DNA from: Amycolatopsis albispora
Lineage (GTDB): Bacteria; Actinomycetota; Actinomycetes; Mycobacteriales; Pseudonocardiaceae
Assembly: GCF_003312875.1 (NCBI RefSeq)
Contig: NZ_CP015163.1
Coordinates: forward strand, 3,410,001-3,474,000
Reading direction: 5' to 3'
Length of the DNA stretch: 64,000 nucleotides
The position numbers and the translations under genes are program-made. Positions 35,637 to 44,515 of this stretch are shown piece by piece. The notes beneath the pieces are model-generated. The model did not search any database. It was not told the DNA's origin and was given only the letters and a program-made list of their open reading frames with translations. The first letter of the stretch is position 1; each line of letters opens with the position of its first letter.

Positions 35637-36410
35637 TCAAGGGGTGAGGCGGGTGGAGAAGCTGAGCCGGTCCCCTCGGAACAGGGAGCGCACCCGCTCG
35701 AACGGCCGCTCGTCCGGCCCCCACGAAACCCGGTGCATGAGCAACATCGGCAGCGCCGGGTTCGTGCCGATCAGCAGCGCCTCCCGCGGCGTGGCCAGCA
35801 CGGTCTCCACCCGCTCGTCCGCACCCTCGAACCGGACGCCAAAACGGTCCCGCAGGCACGCGTACAGCGAATCCGCCGGGTCGAACACCTCCAGCAGCCC
35901 GGGAAACCGGTCCGCCACCAGATACGTCGACTCCAGCCCGACCCGTTCGTCGTCGGCGAGGAGGACGCGTTCGATGTGGACGACCCGGTCGTCGCGCGCG
36001 ATGCGCAGGTCGGCGCCCAGCGCGGCCCCGGCGGGCACGGTCTCCAGGGTGATCAGCGTCCGCCCCGGCTGGATGCCCGCCCGCCGCAGGCCCTCGGTGT
36101 AGCTGCCCAGCGCCAGCGGCTGCACCAGCTTCGGCCCGGCGACGAACGTGCCGCTCCCCTGCCGCCTGCTCAGCCGCCCTTCGAGCACCAGCTCCCCGAC
36201 GGCCTGCCGGATCGTCGCCCGCGAGACGTCGAACCGCTCGCCGAGTTCGCGTTCGGTGGGCAGCGCGGCGCCCTCCCCCAGTTCGGCGATCAGCCCGAGC
36301 AGTTCGACCTTCACCGCGTAGTACCGCGGGATCCGGCCGTGCTCGGGAATGCCGTCGCGCACCGGGCCACCCCCGCTCGCGGCCGGATGTGTGTTCGAAG
36401 ACTCAGGCAC
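35637..36410 (-). CDS. GntR/HutC-family regulator, DasR-like
   Basis: 257 aa. A winged-HTH DNA-binding domain (PTERELGERFDVSRATIRQ, about residues 50-70; GRLSRRQGSGTFV, about 80-92) is followed by a UTRA ligand-binding domain. RIPRYYAVKVELLGL, QPLALGSYTEGLRRAG and LATPREALLIGTNPALPML closely resemble S. coelicolor DasR, which senses glucosamine-6-phosphate and binds dre sites. The GTG at 36410 follows a TAGGGT hexamer at leaderless spacing; a GTG at 36362 with GGGGG upstream is an alternative start. Divergent from an APC permease gene, 41 bp away. Confidence 0.83.
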   Translation of the reverse strand: MPESSNTHPAASGGGPVRDGIPEHGRIPRYYAVKVELLGLIAELGEGAALPTERELGERFDVSRATIRQAVGELVLEGRLSRRQGSGTFVAGPKLVQPLALGSYTEGLRRAGIQPGRTLITLETVPAGAALGADLRIARDDRVVHIERVLLADDERVGLESTYLVADRFPGLLEVFDPADSLYACLRDRFGVRFEGADERVETVLATPREALLIGTNPALPMLLMHRVSWGPDERPFERVRSLFRGDRLSFSTRLTP

Positions 36411-36418
36411 GGGGAGTC

Positions 36419-36445
36419 ACCCTAACCCCGCCCGCCTCGTAGGGT
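36419..36445. promoter_or_regulatory. back-to-back candidate -10 boxes
   Basis: TAGGGT on the minus strand (36419-36424) lies 8 nt before the GntR GTG. A second TAGGGT on the plus strand (36440-36445) lies 6 nt before the permease GTG. Both spacings fit leaderless transcripts, and the two divergent promoters would overlap. Confidence 0.4.
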
Positions 36446-36451
36446 GACCGC

Positions 36452-37666
36452 GTGAGCGAAAGCCTCCAGCGAAGGCTCGGCACCGGCGACGCGGTGTTCA
36501 TCGGGCTCGGTTCGATGATCGGCGCGGGCGTGTTCGTCGCCTTCGCGCCCGCCGCCAGGGCCGCGGGCTCGGGCCTGCTGCTCGGGCTCGCCATCGCCGC
36601 GGTGGTCGCCTACTGCAACGCGACCTCCTCCGCCCGCCTCGCCGCCCTCTACCCGGCCTCCGGCGGCACCTACGTCTACGGGCGCGAGCGGCTCGGCGAG
36701 TTCTGGGGTTACCTGGCGGGCTGGGGCTTCGTCGTGGGCAAGACGGCGAGCTGCGCGGCGATGGCGATCGCCGTGGTCAGCTACGCCGCGCCGGAGCTCG
36801 GCCAGCCGTGGCGCGGCGCGTTCGCCGCCGCCGTGGTGCTCGCGGTGACCGCGTTGAACTACCGCGGCGTGCAACGGTCCACTTTGGCCATGCGGGTGAT
36901 CGTGTCGATCACGCTGACCGTGCTCGCCGCCGCCGTGGTCACCATCTTCGCCACCGGCGACCCGCAGCCGTCGAACCTGCGGCTGGGCACCAGCGGGGTG
37001 CTCGAAGCGGCCGGGCTGCTGTTCTTCGCCTTCGCCGGGTACGCCAGGATCGCCACGCTCGGCGAGGAGGTCCGCGACCCCGCGCGCACGCTCCCCCGCG
37101 CCGTGCCGCTGGCGCTGGGCATCACGCTGGTGGTCTACGCCGTGGTGGCCGTCGCGCTGCTCATGCGGCTCGGCCCGGACGCGCTCGCCGCGACCACCGA
37201 CCCGGTCGCGCAGGCCGTGCCGGGCTGGCTGTCACCGGCGGTGCGGGTCAGCGCCGCCATCGCCGCGCTCGGCGCGCTGCTCGCGCTGGTGCTCGGCGTC
37301 TCGCGGACCACGCTGGCGATGGCCCGCGACGGCCACCTGCCGCGCGGGCTCGCCGCCGTGCACCCGAAGTTCGGCGTGCCGCACCGCGCCGAGGTGACCG
37401 TCGGCGTGGTGGTCGCCGTGCTCGCCGCGGTCGCGGACCTGCGCTCGGCGATCGGGTTCTCCTCGTTCGCCGTGCTCGTCTACTACGCCATCGCGAACGC
37501 CAGCGCGTTCACCCTCGGCCGTGTGATCGGCGGCCTCGGCTTCGCGGGCTGCGTGGTGCTCGCGTTCAGCCTCCCGCTCGCGTCGGTGCTCGCCGGGGCC
37601 GGCGTGCTGGCCCTCGGCGCGCTCGCCTACCTCGTTTTGTCCAAACGCGACAGTGCGGCCGCGTAG
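36452..37666 (+). CDS. APC-family amino-acid permease
   Basis: 404 aa with about 12 hydrophobic segments. TM1 contains GLGSMIGAGVF, the unwound-helix glycine motif of APC transporters. NYRGVQRSTLAMR and the amphipathic EEVRDPARTLPRAVP loop are also typical. It is somewhat short for the family (usually 430-500 aa). Substrate not assignable. GTG start; the last 40 nt overlap the convergent NMO-like gene. Confidence 0.85.
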   Translation: MSESLQRRLGTGDAVFIGLGSMIGAGVFVAFAPAARAAGSGLLLGLAIAAVVAYCNATSSARLAALYPASGGTYVYGRERLGEFWGYLAGWGFVVGKTASCAAMAIAVVSYAAPELGQPWRGAFAAAVVLAVTALNYRGVQRSTLAMRVIVSITLTVLAAAVVTIFATGDPQPSNLRLGTSGVLEAAGLLFFAFAGYARIATLGEEVRDPARTLPRAVPLALGITLVVYAVVAVALLMRLGPDALAATTDPVAQAVPGWLSPAVRVSAAIAALGALLALVLGVSRTTLAMARDGHLPRGLAAVHPKFGVPHRAEVTVGVVVAVLAAVADLRSAIGFSSFAVLVYYAIANASAFTLGRVIGGLGFAGCVVLAFSLPLASVLAGAGVLALGALAYLVLSKRDSAAA

Positions 37667-38733
37667 TCGCGCACCAGCTCGTCGATGATCTCGGCCACCG
37701 GCCGGACCCGGTTCATCCGGCCGACGATCTGCCCGACCGGCATGGACACCACGCTCGGGTCACCGGCGGCGTGGATCCGGTTGTGCGCATGGGAAACCAG
37801 CAGGTTCTGCAGCGGCATCGGCAGCGGGTCCGGCGCGTCGGGTGCCGCCCACGCCTCGGTCCAGCGCGTCTTCAGCAGGCGCGCGGGCTTGCCGGTGTAG
37901 ATCCGGGTGCGCACGGTGTCCGAGGACTTCGCCTCCACCAAAGCCCGTTGCATGGCTTCGGATTCGGCCATGGTCTGGAGATATTCCTCGGTGGTGAGCC
38001 AGATCGAGCCGGTCCACACCCCCGACGCGCCCAGTGCCAGCGCGGCGGCGACCTGCCTGCCCGAGCCGATGCCCCCGGCCGCCAGCACCGGCACCCGGTC
38101 ACCGACCGCGTCCGCGATCTCCGGCAGCAACACCATCGAGGCGATCTCGCCGGTGTGCCCGCCCGCTTCGTAACCCTGCGCCACCACGATGTCCACGCCG
38201 TTGTCGACGTGCCGCACCGCGTGCTCGGCCTTGCCCGCCAGCGCGGCCACCGGCACGCCGTGCTGGTGCACCTGCTCGATCACGTCCACCGGCGGCGAGC
38301 CGAGCGCGTTGGCGATCAGCTTGATCGGGTGCTTGAGCGCCACCTCCACGTGCGACCGCGCCACCGAGTGCAGCCAGCCGAGCACGCCCTCGCGCTCGTC
38401 CGCGCCGCCGGGCAGCTCGGGCACCCCGAGCTGCGCCAGCGTGCGGTCGACGAACTCGCGGTGCTCCGGCGGGATGAGCTTGCCCAGGTCCACCGAACTG
38501 CCCTCGTCCGGGATCTTCGCCGGCATCACGATGTCCACCCCGTACGGGCGGCCACCGGTGTTGGCGTCCATCCAGTCGAGCACGCGGTCCAGCTCACCGG
38601 CGTCGTTGAACCGGACGCAGCCCAGCACGCCGAGCCCGCCCGCGTTGGTCACCGCGGCGGCCACGTGCTCCGACGGGGTGAACGCGACGATCGGGTGCTC
38701 GATGCCGAAGGTGTCGCAGAGTTCCGTGCGCAT
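37627..38733 (-). CDS. NAD(P)H-dependent flavin enzyme, nitronate-monooxygenase-like
   Basis: 368 aa TIM barrel. It starts with FGIEHPIVAFTPSEHVAAAV and carries VAQGYEAGGHTGEIAS and VLAAGGIGSGRQVAAALALGA, the FMN-phosphate-binding pattern of the NMO family. IpdC of the HIP pathway has the same fold and is also encoded at 55654, so this is a second family member in the steroid region. It starts in a TGATG overlap with fadD19 and is therefore co-transcribed with it under the KstR-like site at 40372. A true nitronate substrate is doubtful. Confidence 0.8.
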   Translation of the reverse strand: MRTELCDTFGIEHPIVAFTPSEHVAAAVTNAGGLGVLGCVRFNDAGELDRVLDWMDANTGGRPYGVDIVMPAKIPDEGSSVDLGKLIPPEHREFVDRTLAQLGVPELPGGADEREGVLGWLHSVARSHVEVALKHPIKLIANALGSPPVDVIEQVHQHGVPVAALAGKAEHAVRHVDNGVDIVVAQGYEAGGHTGEIASMVLLPEIADAVGDRVPVLAAGGIGSGRQVAAALALGASGVWTGSIWLTTEEYLQTMAESEAMQRALVEAKSSDTVRTRIYTGKPARLLKTRWTEAWAAPDAPDPLPMPLQNLLVSHAHNRIHAAGDPSVVSMPVGQIVGRMNRVRPVAEIIDELVRDYAAALSRLDKTR

Positions 38734-40361
38734 CAGCCCGCCTGTCCCGCAACCAGCCCGGTTGCCGCTTCGTGTTCTTCCGCGTACCGCTGGGCCCACC
38801 GGTAGTCGGGCTTGCCGGTCGGCGTGCGCCCGATCTGCTCGGCCAGCCAGACCGTGCGCGGCACCTTGTACCCGGCGACCTCGCGCCGGACGTGGGCCTC
38901 CAGCTCGGCCAGGTCCAGCGTGCGGCCGGCGCGCGGCTGCACCACGGCGGCGACCCGCTGGCCGAGCCGGTCGTCCGGCACGCCGATGACCAGCGCGTCG
39001 AAGACGTCGGGGTGTGACTTCAGCGCGCCCTCGACCTCTTCCGGGTAGACCTTTTCACCACCGGTGTTCACGCACTGTGACCCGCGGCCGAGCAGGGTGA
39101 CCGTGCCGTCGCCCTCGTACCGCGCGTAGTCGCCGGGGATGACGTACCGCGTGCCGTCGATCTCGGTGAAGATCGTGCGGCTCTTCTCCGGATCGTTGTA
39201 GTACCCGAGCGGCACGTGCGCGCGCCGCGCGATCCGGCCGACCGCGCCCGGCTGCGGGTCGATCACGTTGTTGTCGTCGTCGAGCAGCACGGCCTGGCTG
39301 CCGAAGTTGACCCGCGGGCCCGCGCTGTGGTCGCTGCCCTTGGCCACCATGCCGATCCCGGTGAACCCGCTCTCCGACGAGCCGATCGCGTCGGTGACCA
39401 CCAGGTTCGGGAAGGTGTCCAGGAATTCCTGCTTGACGCTCTGCGAGAACAGCGCCGCATGACTGGACAACGCCACCAGTGAGGTCGCGTCGTAGTCGCC
39501 CTCGCGGTAGGCCTCGATCAGCGGACGCGCCATCGCGTCGCCGACGATGGTGAGCACCTGGACGCGGTGCTGCTGCACGGCCTTCCAGATGTCGTGGGCG
39601 TCGAACTGCGGCACGAAGACCACCGGGCTGCCGGTGAACAACGCGCCGAAGGCGGCCCACTGCGCGGCGCCGTGGATCAGCGGGGCCGCCGGGAGGCGGA
39701 CCAGGCTGCTCGCCTTGCCCTCTTCGGCGAGCTGCCACTCGTCCTTGACGTACTCGCCGGTGACGAAGTTGATGCCGCCGCCGAGCGCGCGCCAGATGTC
39801 CTCGTGGCGCCAGAGCACGCCCTTGGGATAGCCGGTGGTGCCGCCGGTGTAAAGGATGTAGAGGTCGTCGGCACTGCGCTCGGCGAAGTCGCGGTCCGGG
39901 GAGTTCTCCGCCAGGGCGGTCTCGTAGGGAACGCCGCCGTAGGAGGAGAAATCGGCGTCGCTGCCGTCTTCGATCACGACAACGTGTTCCAGTTCGGGAC
40001 ACTCCGGCAGCACGGCCGCCACCTTGTCGGCATACCGCCGTTCGTGTACGAGTGCGACCAGATCGGCGTTGTCGAACAGGTACTTCAGTTCACTGTGGAC
40101 GTAGCGGTAGTTGACGTTGACCGCGATGGCGCGCAGCTTGTAGGCGGCGATCATCGCTTCGAGTGCCTCGATGGAGTTACGGGAATAGACGCCGATATGG
40201 GAATTTCTCCCCACACCGCGCCCCGCGAGGTGGTGCGCCAGCCGGTTGGCGCGCGCCTCTAGTTCGGCGAAGGTGACCTGCCGGTCGCCGCAGACGACCG
40301 CGATGCGGTCCGGCACGGCGTCGACGGCGTGCTCGAGCAGATCTGCGATGTTGAGTGCCAC
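38733..40361 (-). CDS. fadD19: steroid side-chain CoA ligase (FadD19)
   Basis: 542 aa. The start [22 protein letters not shown] and the pattern [16 protein letters not shown] match mycobacterial FadD19. AMP-binding motifs are [18 protein letters not shown] (about residue 175), GSSESGF, and the C-terminal [11 protein letters not shown] and [10 protein letters not shown] with the catalytic Lys. In M. tuberculosis the enzyme activates C26/C27 steroid acids (or related C24-branched acids) with CoA and ATP. GTG start 11 nt from a KstR-like operator; divergent from echA19 as in mycobacteria. Confidence 0.92.
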   Translation of the reverse strand: MALNIADLLEHAVDAVPDRIAVVCGDRQVTFAELEARANRLAHHLAGRGVGRNSHIGVYSRNSIEALEAMIAAYKLRAIAVNVNYRYVHSELKYLFDNADLVALVHERRYADKVAAVLPECPELEHVVVIEDGSDADFSSYGGVPYETALAENSPDRDFAERSADDLYILYTGGTTGYPKGVLWRHEDIWRALGGGINFVTGEYVKDEWQLAEEGKASSLVRLPAAPLIHGAAQWAAFGALFTGSPVVFVPQFDAHDIWKAVQQHRVQVLTIVGDAMARPLIEAYREGDYDATSLVALSSHAALFSQSVKQEFLDTFPNLVVTDAIGSSESGFTGIGMVAKGSDHSAGPRVNFGSQAVLLDDDNNVIDPQPGAVGRIARRAHVPLGYYNDPEKSRTIFTEIDGTRYVIPGDYARYEGDGTVTLLGRGSQCVNTGGEKVYPEEVEGALKSHPDVFDALVIGVPDDRLGQRVAAVVQPRAGRTLDLAELEAHVRREVAGYKVPRTVWLAEQIGRTPTGKPDYRWAQRYAEEHEAATGLVAGQAG

Positions 40362-40371
40362 CAGGCCAAAT

Positions 40372-40385
40372 TAGAACATGTTATC
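40372..40385. promoter_or_regulatory. KstR-like operator, fadD19/echA19
   Basis: TAGAACATGTTATC matches TnnAACnnGTTnnA except for the last base. It lies in the 63-bp gap between the divergent fadD19 and echA19 starts. KstR is the TetR repressor of cholesterol genes in mycobacteria and rhodococci, relieved by steroid-CoA esters. Confidence 0.75.
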
Positions 40386-40424
40386 GTTTTGGGCAATGGT
40401 AGCGGCGCACCTGGAGGCCTTCGC

Positions 40425-41216
40425 ATGACCGATACCCCCCACGCCCTGGTCGAGCAGCACGGGCACACGCTGGTCGTCACGATGAACCGCCCCGCCGCGC
40501 GCAACGCGATCACCGGCGAAATGATGGCGATCATGACCGAGGCCTGGGACCGGGTCGACGCCGACGGTGACATCCGGTGCTGCGTGCTGACCGGCGCGGG
40601 TGGCGCGTTCTGCGCCGGCGCGGACCTGAAGTCGATGGCGCGCAACTCGCCGGGGGACGCGTACGAACGCGGCACGTGGGACCCGAGCCGGATCCCGGGG
40701 CTGCTCAAGGGGCGGCGGCTGAGCAAACCGCTGATCGCCGCGGTGGAAGGGCCCGCGATCGCCGGTGGGACGGAGATCCTGCAGGCCACGGACATCCGGA
40801 TCGCCGGGGAAAGCGCGAAGTTCGGCGTGTCCGAGGCGCGGTGGGGGTTGTTCCCGATGGGCGGTTCGGCGGTCCGGCTGCCGCGGCAGATCCCGTACAC
40901 GGTGGCGGCGGAGTTGTTGCTGACCGGACGGCACGTGCGCGCAGCCGAGGCGAAGGAACTGGGATTGATCGGCCGCGTGGTGCCCGACGGCACCGCCCTG
41001 GAGGCGGCGATGGAGACCGCGGAGGCGATCGCCGCGAACGGGCCGCTGGCGGTGCAGGCCATCCTGCGCACGATCCGGGACACCGAGGGCATGCCGGAGG
41101 AAGAGGCGTTCAAGATCGAATCCCAGCTGGGCGCGGCGGTGTTCACCAGCGAGGACGCGAAGGAGGGGCCACGCGCCTTCGCGGAGAAACGCCGCCCGGA
41201 GTTCAAAGGCCGCTGA
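40425..41216 (+). CDS. echA19: enoyl-CoA hydratase (EchA19)
   Basis: 263 aa crotonase fold. The oxyanion-hole segments are [10 protein letters not shown] (about residue 67) and [11 protein letters not shown] (about 108), and [19 protein letters not shown] lies in the active-site region (about 140). In M. tuberculosis EchA19 hydrates steroid enoyl-CoA in side-chain beta-oxidation. The divergent arrangement with fadD19, sharing a KstR-like site, is conserved. The ATG at 40425 has GGAGG 10 nt upstream. Confidence 0.88.
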   Translation: MTDTPHALVEQHGHTLVVTMNRPAARNAITGEMMAIMTEAWDRVDADGDIRCCVLTGAGGAFCAGADLKSMARNSPGDAYERGTWDPSRIPGLLKGRRLSKPLIAAVEGPAIAGGTEILQATDIRIAGESAKFGVSEARWGLFPMGGSAVRLPRQIPYTVAAELLLTGRHVRAAEAKELGLIGRVVPDGTALEAAMETAEAIAANGPLAVQAILRTIRDTEGMPEEEAFKIESQLGAAVFTSEDAKEGPRAFAEKRRPEFKGR

Positions 41217-41229
41217 CGGAGGCCTTGAT

Positions 41230-41315
41230 GAGGGGTTGGCGGGGCTTGGCGGGCTTCGGCGGGGCTTGACGGGCTTCGGCGGGGGCTTAGCGGTTTGGTG
41301 GGGGCTTGGCGGGGC
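41230..41315 (+). repeat. G-rich degenerate tandem repeat
   Basis: About eight imperfect units of 9-12 nt resembling GGCGGGGCTT follow the echA19 stop. Runs of 3-5 G spaced closely could form a G-quadruplex on the plus strand. The following stretch to about 41610 keeps degenerate units such as GGCTCGGCGGCACGG. No supported gene occupies 41217-41958. Confidence 0.7.
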
Positions 41316-41616
41316 CACTCGACTCGGCGGCACGGGCCGCAGCAGCCCTCGACTCACGGACAGGGCCCAGCGCCCGGCTCGGCAGCACGGCACCCAGCGG
41401 CGCTCGGCTCGGCGGCACGGGAAGCCAGCAGCCCTCGGCTCGCGGAAAGGCTCAGCAGCGCCCGGCTCGGCGACCGCGCCCGGCGGCACTCGGCTGCGCT
41501 CGGTGGCACTCGGCGCGGCGAACGCGCGCGGCTGCACTCTCGGCAGCGCTCGGCGGCTCCCGCAAGCTCAACGGCGCCCAGCCCCACCCGACGGAGGCGC
41601 CCGGCGGGGGCGCCAC

Positions 41617-41669
41617 GCTATGAATGTGGCTTTCATTGCGCCAGACGCTATGAAAGCCACATTCATTGC
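41617..41669. repeat. palindromic repeat, copy 5 (divergent)
   Basis: 24-bp arms (41617-41640 and 41646-41669) with loop CCAGA and two arm mismatches. The core GAATGTGGCTTTC is intact, but the outer bases read ATGAAT instead of ACGAAT. It is the least conserved copy. Confidence 0.85.
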
Positions 41670-41714
41670 ACGGCAGCCCGCCCGCCGACCCGGCCCCGTC
41701 TCGATCGGTTCAGG

Positions 41715-41771
41715 GACACGAATGTGGCTTTCGCGGCGCAAAACGCCCCCAAAGCCACATTCGTGTCCCAA
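41715..41771. repeat. palindromic repeat, copy 6
   Basis: 26-bp arms (41715-41740 and 41746-41771) with loop CAAAA. The outer 19 bp are perfectly paired (GGGACACGAATGTGGCTTT), and the stem near the loop has mismatches. It is 45 bp from copy 5 in the same intergenic region. Confidence 0.9.
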
Positions 41772-41958
41772 CCCGCACCACGCGTACTTATTCGGTTGCC
41801 TCAGCCGCCCCCGCCGTGGCACGGTTTCTGGATGAACATGGGCATGGTCCTTGGCGACATCCGGCTCCCCCTTCGGCGCCGGGGCAGCCAAGTCCGGTAA
41901 CCCTCCCCCGGCGCCGGAGTGATCCGCGTACCCACACGTCTGATCACCAGGAGCCGAA

Positions 41959-42921
41959 GTGCTTTCCGATCCTCCCGTGCGGGCGCTGCCCGCGGACGAC
42001 AGCCTCCCCGCCGACACCGCCCTGCGGTACTTCCGCCGCGGCCGCCCGGTGTTGTGGCAGGGCGACTTCCACGGCGCCCGCCAGCTCCTGCACGCCCTCG
42101 GCCGCCGCACCGGCAGTGTGCCGCTGCTCAAGATGCTGCTCATCCCGCTCGACGCCGACTACACCGTGCCACTGCGCCGCGCGCCCGACGTCCGCGCCGC
42201 CTGCACCGAGGCGTTCGGTCCGCCGACCGGCCCCAAGGCGATCGCGCTGCGTGACCTGCTCGGTGTCATCGGCGCGCACGAATGGCGGGTCAAGGGCATC
42301 GACGTGCCCGTGCTGAACGCCAAGATCCATCCGCACTACGGCGTGTTCGCGCCGATCCGCCAGGAGTACCTGGACCTCGCCGCCCAGGCACCCGTGCCGT
42401 CGACAAGGTTCACCGCGTTCGACATCGGCACCGGGACCGGTGTGCTCGCCGCGATCCTCGCCCGCCGCGGGGCCGGGAAGATCGTCGCCACCGACGTGAA
42501 TCCGCGGGCCTGCGTCTGCGCCCGCGAGAACCTGGATCGCCTCGGCTATTACGCCGAAGTTCTCGAGTGCGATCTTTTCCCGCCAGGCCAAGCGGATCTG
42601 GTCGTCTGCAACCCACCTTGGGTGCCCGGCCGCGCGCACTCCGCGCTCGAGCAGGCGATCTTCGACACCGACCTGCTCGACCGCTTCCTGGCCCAGCTCC
42701 CCGGCCACCTGACCCCGGCGGGCGAGGGCTGGCTCATCCTGTCCGACCTCGCCGTGCACCTCGGCCTGCGCCCCCGCGGGGAACTCGAAAGAAAGATCAC
42801 CGCGGCGGGCCTGCGCGTCCAGGACCGTCTGGACACCCGGCCCACGCACAAGAGAGCCCGCCAGGACGAGACCACCTCGCTGTGGCGGCTTCAGATCGCG
42901 CGGTCGCGGCCCGCCCAGTAG
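41959..42921 (+). CDS. SAM-dependent methyltransferase (NPPW type)
   Basis: 320 aa. Motif I is FDIGTGTGVLAAIL (about residue 155), followed by ATDVNPRACVCAREN. Motif IV is VVCNPPWVPG (about 215), as in HemK/PrmA-like N-methyltransferases. An N-terminal domain of about 150 residues (RYFRRGRPVLWQGDFHGARQ) is not recognised. GTG start with AGGAG 7 nt upstream. It lies within the steroid locus but has no KstR-like site; the last 31 nt overlap the convergent CoA ligase gene. Target unknown. Confidence 0.8.
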   Translation: MLSDPPVRALPADDSLPADTALRYFRRGRPVLWQGDFHGARQLLHALGRRTGSVPLLKMLLIPLDADYTVPLRRAPDVRAACTEAFGPPTGPKAIALRDLLGVIGAHEWRVKGIDVPVLNAKIHPHYGVFAPIRQEYLDLAAQAPVPSTRFTAFDIGTGTGVLAAILARRGAGKIVATDVNPRACVCARENLDRLGYYAEVLECDLFPPGQADLVVCNPPWVPGRAHSALEQAIFDTDLLDRFLAQLPGHLTPAGEGWLILSDLAVHLGLRPRGELERKITAAGLRVQDRLDTRPTHKRARQDETTSLWRLQIARSRPAQ

Positions 42922-44426
42922 GGATCGCGCAGCTTTCGCTTGTACAGCTTGCCGTTCGGGTCGCGCGGCAGCTCCGGCAGGTAGTCCACGCTCTTCGGCA
43001 GCTTGAACTTCGCCAGCCGGGACGCGGCGAACTCCAGCAGCTCGGCGGTCAGCGCCTGGTCACCGGAAACCCCGTCGGCGGGCTGCACGACGGCCTTGAT
43101 CTCCTCGCCCCAGTCGTCGTGCGGCACGCCGAACACGGCCACGTCGGCCACCTTCGGGTGCATCACCAGCTCACCCTCGATCTCGGCCGGATAGATGTTC
43201 ACCCCGCCCGAGATGATCATGTCGTTGCGGCGGTCGTGCAGGTAGAGGTACCCGTCCTCGTCGAGGTGCCCGACGTCGCCGAGGGTGAACAGGTCGCCGA
43301 CCCGCGCGCGCTCGGTCTTCTCCCGATCCTTGTGGTATTCGAACTTCGAGTCGCCCATGCGCATGTAGACGGTGCCGATCTCGCCGGCGGGCAGCTCCTT
43401 GCCGTCCTCGTCGAGCACCTTGATCGTCGAGCCCGGCCACGGCCTGCCGACCGAACCCGGCTTCCGCAGCCACTCCTCGCCGCTGATCGCGGTGCCGCCG
43501 CCCTCGGTGGCCGCGTAGTACTCGGTGACCACCGGACCCCACCAGTCCAGCATCTGCCGCTTGACCTCCGGCGGGCACGGCGCCGCGCCGTGGATCATGC
43601 ACCGCAGCGAGGAAACGTCGTACCGCTCGCGGTCGGGCAGGGCGAGCAGCCGCCGGAACTGGGTCGGCACCATGTGGCTGTGCGTCACCCGGTACCGCTC
43701 GATCAGGCGCAGCATCTCGGCCGGGTCCCAGCGGTCCATCAGCACCGCGGAATGGCCCAGCTGCAGGGAAATCGCCACGAAGTTGAGCACCGCGGTGTGG
43801 TACAGCGGCGATCCGCACAGGTGCACGTGCCCGTCTCCGGGTTTCAGCCCGAAGATGCCGAAGAACCAGGTGGACGCCGCGGGCACCTGGTCGGGGTCGG
43901 CACCGGTCAGCGGGCGGCGCACGCCCTTGGGGCGACCGGTGGTCCCGGAGGTGTAGAGCATCGGCGAGCCCGAAGTGCGCACCTCCGGCCGCTCGGGCGA
44001 TCCGGCGAGGTCCTCGATCGGCCGGAAACCGTCGACGGAACCGACCGCGAACCGCGCTTCGGCCGGAATGCCCGCTTCGTCGGCCGCCGCCACGGCGACC
44101 TCACCGAACCGTTCGTGCGCGAGGAATGCCTTGGCCCCGCTGTCACTGAGGATGTAGGCGATCTCGGGCCCGACCAGGTGCCAGTTCACCACCACGATGT
44201 ACAGGCCGGTCTGGATCGCGGCGAAGTAGGCGGCCACCAGCTCGGCACCGTTGGGCTGCAGCACGACGATCGCGTCGCCGGTGTCCAGCCCGAGTTCCCG
44301 CAGGCCGTTCGCGTAGGCGTTGGCCTTGGCGGCCAGCTCGCCGTAGGTGACCTCGGTACCGTCCGGCTCGACCACCGCGGTGCGCCCGCCCTCGGTGGCG
44401 GCGATGTTCCACAGACCCAGGCTCAT
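42891..44426 (-). CDS. acyl-CoA synthetase (probable steroid or fatty-acid CoA ligase)
   Basis: 511 aa. The AMP-binding signature is YTSGTTGRPKGVRRP (about residue 155), with ATEGGGTAI (about 300) and the C-terminal GGVNIYPAEIE and DPNGKLYKRKLR with the catalytic Lys. It resembles mycobacterial FadD17-type ligases, but I cannot assign the exact orthologue. The ATG at 44426 begins at the adenylation domain; the longer frame to 44507 would run through the operators. KstR-like sites at 44438 and 44493 tie it to sterol catabolism. Confidence 0.85.
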   Translation of the reverse strand: MSLGLWNIAATEGGRTAVVEPDGTEVTYGELAAKANAYANGLRELGLDTGDAIVVLQPNGAELVAAYFAAIQTGLYIVVVNWHLVGPEIAYILSDSGAKAFLAHERFGEVAVAAADEAGIPAEARFAVGSVDGFRPIEDLAGSPERPEVRTSGSPMLYTSGTTGRPKGVRRPLTGADPDQVPAASTWFFGIFGLKPGDGHVHLCGSPLYHTAVLNFVAISLQLGHSAVLMDRWDPAEMLRLIERYRVTHSHMVPTQFRRLLALPDRERYDVSSLRCMIHGAAPCPPEVKRQMLDWWGPVVTEYYAATEGGGTAISGEEWLRKPGSVGRPWPGSTIKVLDEDGKELPAGEIGTVYMRMGDSKFEYHKDREKTERARVGDLFTLGDVGHLDEDGYLYLHDRRNDMIISGGVNIYPAEIEGELVMHPKVADVAVFGVPHDDWGEEIKAVVQPADGVSGDQALTAELLEFAASRLAKFKLPKSVDYLPELPRDPNGKLYKRKLRDPYWAGRDRAI

Positions 44427-44437
44427 GCCCCCGAATC

Positions 44438-44451
44438 TAGAACGTGTTCCA
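44438..44451. promoter_or_regulatory. KstR-like operator
   Basis: TAGAACGTGTTCCA fits TnnAACnnGTTnnA at every fixed position. It lies 12 nt from the start of the minus-strand CoA ligase gene. Confidence 0.8.
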
Positions 44452-44492
44452 GTTTCCGGCAAGTCCCGGCGCCGTCCCATTGCCGAGATTTC

Positions 44493-44506
44493 GAGAACGT
44501 GTTTCA
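44493..44506. promoter_or_regulatory. second KstR-like operator
   Basis: GAGAACGTGTTTCA fits the KstR consensus except for the first base. It lies 10 nt before the GTG of the DUF35 gene, 41 nt from the neighbouring operator. Confidence 0.65.
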
Positions 44507-44515
44507 CTTCTGCTC

